Shown: one piece after another, positions 1-10,634 of the stretch
How positions within the stretch are numbered: the stretch's first letter is position 1
How the letters are laid out: the number at the start of each line of letters is the position of its first letter
The notes under the pieces: generated by a model
The model's database searches: none
What the model was told of the DNA's origin: nothing
The model's input: only the letters and a program-made list of their open reading frames with translations
Position numbers and translations under genes: made by a program
Source of the DNA: Rusavskia elegans
Lineage: Eukaryota; Ascomycota; Lecanoromycetes; Teloschistales; Teloschistaceae
Reading direction: 5' to 3'
DNA length: 64,000 nt
NCBI GenBank assembly: GCA_011316305.1
Contig: SAUG01000063.1
Coordinates: 124,001 to 188,000 of the forward strand

Positions 1-391
1 TAGTTACTTTTCTAATAAATAAATATATTACTTTATTATATTATTATATATATCCGACTATACTTATTTTTTATAGATTATTAACTAGCTATAATCTATA
101 CTAAGTATATTACTATTTAGTAGAAAAATATTTAGTTTATTAAAAGTTTAATATAGAATCTAGGGGTATAGCCCGAAACGTATTAATAGCTAGTTAATAA
201 TAAACTCTAAAGAATTAAAAGCTCTAGGGAAAAGATATATATCTATAGAATTATTTAAAAAAAGATAGTACTATTTATATAATACCGGTATATAAATTAA
301 TATTTATAGGTAACTATTATATAAGCTAGTATTAAATAGAATTTATTATTATTTTATATTACCTGTAATTACTTTTATATTTAACTATCGA

Positions 392-585
392 ATATAATTA
401 TAAATCGGGTCGGATCGGATTTTCGGATCGGATTTTTAGATTAAAGTCTATAACCCGATCTAAAAATCGGATTAGAATTTATAATCCGATCCGACCGTTT
501 AGTAGGTCGAACCCGGATCGGGTTACTAAAACCGAGTCGGATACTCGACGGTTCGACGGAAACCCGACCCGAACCGGCCAGTCTA
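392..585. repeat. Fragment of the GC-rich inverted-repeat element family (copy 3)
   Basis: A GC-rich island in AT-rich surroundings, made of repeated GGGTCGGAT/ATCCGACCC words. Its right end (CGACCCGAACCGGCCAGTCTA) matches the terminus of the two longer copies at 8,801-9,222 and 10,246-10,634. Only about 195 bases are present and the AT-rich core of the longer copies is missing. The left boundary is approximate. Confidence 0.6.
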
Positions 586-2228
586 ATAAAACTTTTATAT
601 AATAAACTAGATATTAAATTAAATATAAACTACGAATAAATTAAAGAAATTAATACCCTCTTTAAATAGAGAGGTAAAGTCTGGAAAATAAAGACTTAGA
701 AGAAATACTATTATTTATTAATATAGGTAGCTTTTAAATATAATAAAATATAAAAACTATTTTAATAGCTATAGATAAAAGACGTTAAAAAAATCTATCG
801 AAGTATGATTAAAGAAATAGAATAGGTTAGTTATAATTCTACGCCTAAACTAGAGAAATATCTAGATAATAAAATATCGGATTCTATATTTAGCGTATAA
901 CTATAGAACGAATAGATTCAAATTTTATTATTATAGGACGAAATAGTTATTAAAAAATAAAAGTTAGCGGAAGTTTCCGAAAACTAGGACGTAATTTATA
1001 ATATTAATATATAAAGATTAGTATAAAAAGAAGCGGTATAAAGGAGTTTTTAACTAGATACTCTTTTATACGCTTCCTAGATCTAAAAACTAAAACGAAT
1101 TAAATTTTTTTAAAAATTAATTTAAATTAACTAAATTAAAAACTGGAACCGATTTAATAGACGCCTTTTATATAGCTAGTATAAGATCTATAGAGAAGTA
1201 AAATATAACTAGATTATTAAATTCGTTAAAATAAAATAATACGCGCTATTTCTAGATAATAAAATTACTTTTATATTTATCTAAAGCGCGATAATAAATA
1301 ATAAAATACTTTTATTTTCTAAAAAATCGGCGGAGATCCGATTTCTAAATAAGGTATTTATTACGAATTTCTTTTTTAGAATTAAAAAAAGATTCGATAC
1401 GATATCGCGCTTTAATATACTCGTTAAAAATATTCCTAATATTAGACCGAAGTTTTTTTTTTTTTATTTTTAAAACGTTTTCTTACGGGTATTAGTAATT
1501 AGAAAATATATAAAAATAAAGTAACCGTATAAATAATATCAGAAATTAAAAGATTATAAAATTTCTAAATATAAATATAAATATTACTATCTACTTTAAC
1601 TTTATACTCTTTTAAAAGATTACGAATATAAAGGTTATAAAGAAAAAGTATAATAATACCCTTCGACTAAATTTAATAGAAAGATTTTAACCGATTACTT
1701 TTTCGAAAATATATAATAAAAATATTAAAGAAAGAAGATAAAAAAAAAGAGGAAAATAGGTTTTATAAACCCCGTATATAGAAATATTAGATAAAAAGCG
1801 ATATAGGGGAGACTATATTACGTCTACGATTCTATAGAAATATTCTAAAAAATTAGCTAGCTAAACGAAGCTAATTATCTATAACCGTCTATAGCTACTA
1901 TAGCCGACCTTTATAATAGAATCTTTTAGCGGACGGCTATCTATTAGTACTATCGGCTACTTTTATTATATATATCATTTTTTTCATTTCTATTAAATAG
2001 CTTTTTTCGTTAATTATTAATATAATTATTAAATATCTTTATATATTCTCTTTTTAATTATCTCTATAATAAAGATATCTCGTAATATCGCGATCGTATC
2101 TTTACGGCTATATAGGATTAGTCGCGATAATCTACGCTAGAACTCTCTTACTATTTAATAACTCGGACTACGCCTACGGCTATAGCTAGATTCGAGCGTA
2201 ACGCCTTCTGATATATAGGGACGTTATA
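586..2228 (+). mobile_element. Truncated second copy of the 3.35-kb LTR element
   Basis: Bases 1,816-2,228 are an LTR in reverse orientation to the LTRs at 3,643-4,052 and 6,583-6,992. The sequence to its left (about 1,340-1,815) matches the reverse complement of about 4,053-4,560, so the internal region belongs to the same element. If the family codes as inferred from the gag remnant in the complete copy, this copy reads on the plus strand with 1,816-2,228 as its 3' LTR. The 5' LTR is not visible; the copy is truncated or extends beyond the window. Confidence 0.6.
1816..2228 (+). repeat. LTR (413 bp) of the truncated copy
   Basis: It matches the 410-bp LTRs of the complete element when reverse-complemented, including the conserved words AGAAGGCGTTA and CTAGCTATAGCCG near one end. 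The ends are the RIP-altered forms of TGTTACGTCC and GGACGTAACA. No matching target duplication was found on the left. Confidence 0.7.
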
Positions 2229-3642
2229 GTTATAGATCTAGAATTAAAGTAATAATATCATCCTATCTATAATAAAATAATATAAAATAACTAGACGGGT
2301 ATAAAATAGTTAACCCGTTTTAGTATCGATTTACCGGTAGTTTTTATCTATATATTATAGGCCGAAAAATATATATTAATATATATAATATCGATTACCG
2401 TTATATATATACGATTTAATAATAATATTGCTATATAAATAGAAGCTAACGGAGCCGATAAAGATAAAGACGATAAAAATATATAGCGGCCTGAACCGAT
2501 CCCGGAATCTATATATAAAGAGATCGAAATTTATAATATATATCTAGCAGATTTTTTACCGCCGTTTAAAAATACCGATTATATAATTAAACTATATAGA
2601 CAAGATCCGCTATATAACCTAATTTACAGTCTATCTAAAAACGAGCTTAATAAACTATATAATTATTTAGATAGTACTTTAAAAAAGAACTAGATTCGTT
2701 ATTCGATATTTTTTATAGAAATTCTAATCTTTTTCGTATTAAAAAAAGATAGTAATCACTATATATATATCGACTATAGAGGTTTTAAGAAAGTAATAAT
2801 TAAAAACCTTTATTTTTTAATTTTTATTTTAGAGATCCTGAATTAATTATTAGGAGTAAAATATTTTTCTAAATATAATATTAAAGATATCTACTATCGA
2901 ATCCGGATTAAAAAAAGTAATAAATAAAAAACCGCGTTTTATATAAAATATAGATATTTCGAATATTTTATAATACCTTTCGATTTTACTAATATACCTA
3001 TAACGTTCTAGGTTTATATTAATTAGCTTTTAGAAGAATTAGTTAATATATATTATATAATCTATCTAAATAATATCCTAATCTTTTCTAATTCGGAAAA
3101 TAAATATTAGAAATATATCTAATAGGTCGTTTAAAAGCTTCGGAATATATAACTATATTTTAATATTAAAACGTATACTTTTAATATTAAAAGTATAGAG
3201 TTTTTAGACTTTATTATATCTACGGAAGGTATATTAATAGACTTAGAATAGATAGTAACTATTATGGAATAGCCGGTTCTAAAAATTTATTATAAAATAT
3301 ATAGCGGTCAAGGTTCTGAATTATTTAAACGGTTTAAAGGATTATAGAATATATATCTCGAATATACAGTTATATACGAATTCGGATACTAACTGATTCG
3401 GTCGCTAATTGTAAAAGCGGGTATAGGAACGGATATAGGCCTAGCGTGGAAATACTTGTATATATAAATGCTTCACTCTTCTATAGTAATAGGAAATCAG
3501 CTTGAAATTCTACAAATATAGATTTTTTTAGAGTTTATAAACATTTACTAGCGTTTTATTTACTAATATTTTTAGATTTTAGTATTTCTAATAAATTTAT
3601 TTATAGAAAATATAGCCGGAAAGAAATCGAAACCGCTTTATT

Positions 3643-4052
3643 TATAACGTCCCTGTATATCAGAAGGCGTTATACTCGAGTCTAGCTATAGCCGTAGACG
3701 TAGTCCGAGCTACTAAATAGTAAGGAAGTCCTAGTATAGATTATTATAACTTACTCTATATAGCCGTAGAGGTACGGTTATAATATTATAAGGTATCTTC
3801 GTTATAAAATAATTAAAAAGAGAATAGTAGAGACCTATTTAATAATTATATTAACGACTAATAGGAGGAACTATCTATAGAAATAATAAACGATATATAT
3901 AATAAAAATAGCTATAAAGGCCGATAGATAGCCGTTTATTAAAAATCCTTTTAAAAGAGACAGCTATAGCGGCTATAGGCGGCTATAGATAATTAGACTC
4001 GTTTACCTAGCTAATTTTTTTTAAGAACTTCTATAGAATTATAGATATAATA
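3643..4052 (-). repeat. LTR, left copy (410 bp)
   Basis: A direct repeat of 6,583-6,992 and of the same length. It begins TATAACGTCC and ends GATATAATA, the RIP-altered forms of TGTTACGTCC and GGACGTAACA. For a minus-strand element this is the 3' LTR. Confidence 0.8.
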
Positions 4053-6582
4053 TAGCCTTCTCTATATCGCTTTTTACCTAGTATAAAAACCGTCTATAGA
4101 ATATAAAAAGGTTTTCCTTTCCTTTTTTTTCTTTTCCTTTCCTTTATTAATATCTCTATTATACGTTTTCGAAGAAGAAATCGATTAAAATTTTTTTTAT
4201 TATATCTAGTTAAAAGGAGTTATAATATTTTTTCTTTATTTTCTATATATCTATAATCTTTTAAAAGAATATAAAATCGAGGTCGGTAGTAATATTTATA
4301 ATAAATATACTCGGGTTTAGAAATTATATAATTTTCTAATATCTAATACTATCTATATATTAATTTTTTTATTTCTTTATTTCTACTAACTTTTATAGGG
4401 AAACGTTTTAAAAATAAAAAAAATAAACTTCGTTCTAATATTACTAGTATTTTTAATAAATATTTTAAAGCTTACTATTATATCGAGTCTTTTTTTAATT
4501 CTAAAAAAGAAATTTATAATAAACGTTTAGCCTAGAAGTCGGATTTCTACTAATTTTTTAGTAAGTAAAAATATTTTATTATTTATTATCGCGCTTTAGA
4601 TAAACGTAAAAGTAATTTTATTATTTAGAAGTAATATATATTTTCTAGATTTAATAAATTTAATAATCCGGTTATATTTTATTTCTCTATTAGTTTTATA
4701 CTAGCCGCGTAAAAGGTATCTATTAAATTAATACCTAGATTTAATTTAAATAATCTAGATTAAATCTTAAAAGATTTTAACTTTTTTTAATCTATAGAAA
4801 ATATAGAATTTTAAAAAAGATTTAATAAAAAGCTCTTTCGTTATTTATTTTTATATTTTCTAATTATATATTTATATTATAAATTATTTCCGATTCCTCT
4901 AATAGTCCTACTAAATTTTATTTCTTAGTAACTATTTTATCCTATAATAATAAAAACGAATATTAATCGAGTTCTTTATTTCTAGATTAGATACTAAGTA
5001 CTAGGTCCGGTATTCCTTTATTTTAATCTATTTAATTTAATTTATAGTATTCGATTTTATCTATAGTTCTAATTATACTCTAGTATATTTTTCTAATATA
5101 GTTTATTTAAAGCTATTAACTTATTTTTCTACTTTTATTATATTTTTTAGTAAATTACTAAAGGAAATAATAGTAATTTTTCTAAATTTTTATTTCCTAA
5201 ATTTTTTCGCCTTCTTTAAATTATCTATTTAAGTCTTTAATCTCTTCGTAATTTATTATTGAAACTTTACTTATTTCTTTATATAAAAGGTTTTTATAGG
5301 CTAGGAGATATATTATTTATAGTTCTAATTTTTTACCGACTATACTTTTTTCTATTAATTTTTTTAAAATCGATTTTTTTTATTTATTTCCTAAAATAAT
5401 ATAACTTTTCTAATTTTCGATTATAGTAAAATTTATTATTTTAATTAATCTATATTTTATTTTAACTTCGATATTAAAAATTTTATTATTATTTATTATT
5501 TTTCTATATAAATATCTCTTAATTCTATTATAGAATCCTTTTATAGTTTTATTATTATTTTCTCTATTTATAAATGCTATTATTTATTAACTTCCGATTT
5601 TAACTTTAAATACTACTATAAAGGGTTTTTTAATTTTATATAGTTTAAAATTAATTATTAGCTTTATTTTTTATATTTTTCTAGGTTTTTTAAAATAATA
5701 TCTTTTCCTTTCTTTATCTAATAGATAGATAGGATAAATATTATTATAGTAGACTAACCAGCTTTTCGCTATATATTTATTAGATAATTCCTTTATTATT
5801 TTAAAAAAATATTCGGTTACTTTAGTTACTTCTTTAACTAGATAATTCCTTTTAAGATATCCTGTTTTTCTATATAAATAATAAACTTTAGTTTTCGATC
5901 CTTTAATTTTAGTAGTATTAAATTCTATCGGATTTCTTCTAGGCTTTCTTTTAATATATCCTATTTTATTAAATATTTACTTTTCTAAGTATATTTTATA
6001 CTATCTAGTATTAATCCTTATTATAAATTTAATAAAATCTACTAGTAAATTCGGTTCTTCGATCGCTATTATAGTTTCCTTAATTTTTATCTAGAGTCCT
6101 TTATAGAAATAGGCTTTTAAAGCTAAATCTTTCTAGTCTATTTTATAAATTAATATTCTAAACTAAATTATATAGGTAGCTACCGACTTCTATTACTTTA
6201 GAACTATTAGTTTTCTATCTATTATTCTATCTTTATTACTATTTCCGAAGGCTTCTTTTATAGCTATAATAAAATTATCGAAGATATAGAAAATCTATAA
6301 TATTTTATCTTCTTTTTATCTTTTTAGGTTATTAAAGTAATTTTTTATTCGAGGCTATACTTAATTAAAGGCAGTTTTTCCTAGATATATTATTATAAAT
6401 AGAACTTTAATTACTTTATTTAGAAACTAGTTTATATATAATATAGAGTAGATATTTATTTAAATAATCTATAGCTTTAAAGATCCTTTATTTACTTTAT
6501 AAATATTTAGTATTACTACTTTAATTGTATCGCTTCGATCTATAGGTCGAGATAATGGAATTAATATAGTAAATTATTAAAG

Positions 6583-6992
6583 TATAATATCTCTATATAT
6601 TAGAAAGTATTACGTTTAAACCTAGCTATAGCCGTAGATATAGTCCGAGCTATTAAATAGTAAAGGAATTCTAGTATAAATTATCGTAATTAATCCTATA
6701 TAGCCGTAGAAATACGGTTACGATATTATAAAGTATCTTTATTATAAAATAATTAAGAAAAGAATAGTAGAAATATATTTAATAATTATATTAACGACTA
6801 ATAAAAGAAACTATCTATAAAAGTAATAAGTAATATATATAGTAAAAGTAGCCGTAAAAATCGATAGATAGCTATCTACTAAAAGTCCTTTTAGAAAGAA
6901 TAGCTATAGCGGCTATAGACGGCTATAGATAATTAGGTTCGCTTGCTTAGCTAATTCTTCTAGAGAACCTCTATGGAATCGTGGACGTAACA
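6583..6992 (-). repeat. LTR, right copy (410 bp)
   Basis: A direct repeat of 3,643-4,052. Its right end GGACGTAACA is unmutated and is followed at once by the duplicated target TTATT. For a minus-strand element this is the 5' LTR. Confidence 0.8.
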
Positions 6993-8800
6993 TTATTATA
7001 CTATCGAAATCTAAAAGATTTTCGAAAAACTAAAATATATTTCTAATACCGCCGGGGTATTATAGTATTTTAATCTAAAAAAAAAATCTATATCGAAACT
7101 AATATCTCTAAAATTAGATTAACTAGAATTGTATTTTAATCTAATAAAAATAGTCGCTAGCGCCTAGTTATATTCTAGTCGAAGAAAATAATTTCTATCG
7201 AATATAATTACGAGACCTATAATATAGAACTATTTACCATTATTAAGGTTTTTAAATAATAAAAATATTATCTCGAAGGTATAAAATATATAGTTAAGAT
7301 CTAGATAGATTGTAATAACTTTCGGAGTATTAATAAAAGTTAAAAAGCTTAACGTTTAATAATATCGCTAGGCTAATAAATTAGCTGCTATAGATTTCGA
7401 TATTTTCTATTATCTAAATAAAATTAATCAAGCTAATCCGCCTTCTAGAAAGCCGGATTATAAAGATATTAATCTTAAAATTTAAATAATACTACCTATA
7501 CTTTAGTAGAAGCTAAACTTTACTAGCAATAAATCTAGTAATAAATCGTTTACTATATAAAAGGTTCGAATTAACTACGTTTTATATAGGTATATAACTA
7601 GAAGGCCTAAAAGATATTTAATAGAATCTAAAAATTCAAAAAATAATAGAATTAATCTTCTACTACTATAGAAAAGACGCGATATATTTTATATATCGAA
7701 ATTACTTCCGGAAATAATAGATTACTAAAACGGTAGTAATAGATTAATAATAATTATTTCCGATAAAAGATATAATAATAGAATAATTCTATTACTAGAA
7801 ATATATACTATAGCCTAGATATTCTATATTAAATAGCGTAGAAGGCTGCCGTTAAAAAAACAGTTTATAGTAAAGTAACTTCTAATATATATAATTCATT
7901 TATCTAGCTTTAAAGTCGGAACGCCGATATTTAAAAATATATATATATTATTAAATATAAATCGAAAAAGAAAGCTAGACTATAGAATATAGAAATAGAA
8001 ACTAGTTTTTTTTTTAATAAAAAGTCTTTATATATACCCGAAAATAAAGTACTATATATAGAGTTTCTAGCGAAATACTATAATAATTTTATAGCTAAAT
8101 ATTTCGAATGTTAGTAAATCTTATTATTTATTCGACGTAGCTATAACTAGCCGAAATTATCTAAATATATTAGAAAGTATATAGAAACGTATAATATTTA
8201 TTAGCGAGTTAAAATCTATAGATATAAGCCGTATAAAAAGCTTGAAAATCTTCTATATCCTTTATAGCTATAGAAGGAAATAGCGATAGATTTTATTACT
8301 AGATTACTACCTACTTGATATTTTTAAAACGTAGTTAATTCAATACTAGTAGCCGTCGATCGTTTTATTAAAATAGCGAGATATATCCTATATTATAAAA
8401 TAATTAATACGAAGAGTTCTACGGAATTTATTATTAATAAACTTAAATATAAAAGATTTATTTTTAATAGGATTATTAATAATAGAAGCTCGCTTTTTAT
8501 AAATAAATTCTAGTTAAAGGTCTACTATTATCTAAAGATTAAATATTATTTAAATATTCTATTCTATCTATAAATATATAAATAGATAGAAAGATAGAAT
8601 TAGTTACTAGAATATCACTTTCGGATATATATTTATAAAAAATAAAAAGACTAGATTAAATTTTTACTTTTAACTAAATTCGTATATAATAATAGCGAAT
8701 ATAACGTTTTAAAGATATCTTTTTTCGAAGCGCTAATAGATGATAACTCTAATATAATATTTAAAGGCGTTAAAAATAATACCGTAGAAAAGCAAATAGT

Positions 8801-9222
8801 TAAACTGGCCGTTTCAGGTCGGGTTCCCGTCGAACCGTTAGATACCCGACCCGATTTTAATAGCTTGATCCGGATCCGACCCGAGTTTTAGTAGATTAAA
8901 TCCGGGTCGGATTATTAACATAATTAATATATTATTACTTTAATATTTTAATAAAAATAATATATCGAAGTAATATATTTAACTTTACTACGGACTTTCT
9001 ATCTAGCGTAGTTAATTAATTAGAATTTTTTTACTATATTCGTATAAAAGTTATACTAGCTTTATACTTTTATACTAGAATTTAGTATTTTTTCGAGTCG
9101 GGTCGGATTAGCTAATCTAGATTCGAAATCCGGCTGAATCGGGTTACGTTTTCGTCTAATCCGATTCGGATCGGATCGGATTAGTTAATCCGAATTCGAA
9201 ATCCGACCCGACGGCCAATCTA
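8801..9222 (+). mobile_element. MITE-like element with GC-rich terminal inverted repeats, copy 1
   Basis: About 422 bp, starting TAAACTGGCCGT and ending ACGGCCAATCTA, which are inverted. Both termini are GC-rich clusters of GGTCGGGTT/CCGACCCG words around an AT-rich core. It is the inverted copy of 10,246-10,634: the core at 8,920-9,090 matches the reverse complement of 10,310-10,500. It interrupts the 3' end of the chromovirus pol. No transposase is encoded. The superfamily is unknown; a terminal TA could be element or target. Confidence 0.7.
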
Positions 9223-10245
9223 AATATAGTAAATATAAAAATACTAGTAGTAAAAAAAAAGTTATAAATCTATAAAAATTATACGTATTAATATATATAA
9301 ATTAGAAAAAAATTTAGGTAAATCAAATTAAATACTATATAAAAAAAATTTCTATAAATAGAATATAAAGTTCGTAATTTAGTACTATTATTATAAGAAA
9401 TCTATAATATAAATAATTATAAAAGATTATTTCTAAATTTATAAATTTATATCGAATTATAAAATATATAAACTTTTAAATTTACCGGTTAGTTCTTTTA
9501 ATTAGATTGAAAATTTATAATATCTTTTATATATTTTTATTAGAAAAATATTATTACCGTTAAAATAATAAATTACTAAAATACCTATTATCGAATTTTA
9601 TCGATAATAAAAAGTAATAGAAAATAGAAGCTATCTTAGATAAAAGATTTACGAAATCTAAAAAAGGCGAAGAATTAAAAGCTAAATATCTAATTAAATA
9701 AACAAGTTAATTAAAGAAATATAATTTCTGGTAGCTATAAAAAGATTTCGAAAATATTTAAAAATTTATCGAGGTATATAATTAGGATAACCCTCTAATA
9801 AAAAAATATAAAAAATATAGAATTTAATAGAAATAAACTATAATTATATATATTAGACGTTTATAGAATATATATATAATATTTATATCTAGAAATAGAT
9901 TTATAGTTAAATAGAATTCGTTCGAATTATTTTATAAAGCCTATAATATCTATATATCTATTTTCTATAGTATAGATCCCGTTTCTTTAACTTTAAATAT
10001 ATATAATAACGTAGATAATTTAGCTTTATAGTAAATTTCTAGTCTATATTATCTTTTTATATATTGTTAAAAAAATAGTTCAAAGGAATTTATAAATAGA
10101 ATTAAAAATATTAAATAACGTTAAACTATTTATCGATAAAACTATTTAAAAGGCCGAAATATTAGTAGATCTAATTTTTAGAAGCTAGAGTCCGGATAAC
10201 TCCGACGTTTTTAAAACCGCGCGCGAGAAAGTTAATAGAAACTAT

Positions 10246-10634
10246 TAGACTGGCCGTCGGGTCGGGTTTCGAACCCGGGTTAGCTAACCCGACCCGATCC
10301 GACCCGAAAAAACGCTAAGCCCTAGTATAAAAGTATAAAGCTAGTATAATTTTTATACGAATTTTCTAAAAAAAAACTCTAATTAATTAACTATATTAAC
10401 TAGAAAGACCGTAATAGGGTTAAATATATTACTTTAATATATTATCTTAATTAAAATATTAAAATAAAAATATATTAAATATATTAATTAATCGAGTCGG
10501 ATCCGGATCGGGTTACTAAATAACCTAACCCGGATTCGATCTATTAAAACTCGAGCCGGGTCCGAATTAGACTATTAAAATCGGGTCGGATACCCGACGG
10601 TTCGACGGAAATCCGACTCGAAACGGCCAATCTA
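10246..10634 (-). mobile_element. MITE-like element with GC-rich terminal inverted repeats, copy 2
   Basis: About 389 bp, starting TAGACTGGCCGTCGGGTCGG and ending CGGCCAATCTA. Termini and core match copy 1 in opposite orientation. It keeps far more GC than its surroundings. No coding capacity is seen. Confidence 0.7.

Larger units (their letters stand above)
3643..6992 (-). mobile_element. Complete 3.35-kb LTR element, gag remnant only
   Basis: Two directly repeated 410-bp LTRs flank about 2.5 kb, and the whole is bounded by a perfect 5-bp duplication TTATT (3,638-3,642 and 6,993-6,997). It sits inside the pol of a chromovirus, whose reading continues on both sides. On the minus strand, about 5,840-6,330 translates as a gag-like protein followed by a RIP-altered zinc knuckle (at 5,838-5,885, where Cys codons have become Tyr codons). 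I saw no reverse transcriptase or integrase in the remaining 1.8 kb, so it may be non-autonomous, but RIP damage limits that inference. Confidence 0.75.
2229..9822 (+). mobile_element. Degenerate chromovirus-type Gypsy LTR retrotransposon pol, interrupted
   Basis: Plus-strand translation reads through many stops as Gypsy pol in the correct order. The pre-RT and RT (about 2,520-3,130) show remnants such as IDYRGFKKV, GVKYFSKYNIKDIYYRIRIK and YLNNILIFS. The RT/RNase H linker ends at 3,642, and RNase H resumes after 6,992 with YNYETYNIELFTII and KYYLEGIKY. Integrase lies at about 7,900-8,790. A chromodomain-like C-terminus (about 9,605-9,790, KGEELKAKYLI...NFWQL) puts it in the chromovirus clade. 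The pol is split by the LTR element at 3,643-6,992 and by the inverted-repeat element at 8,801-9,222. No LTRs were identified for this copy. It is dead. Confidence 0.8.
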
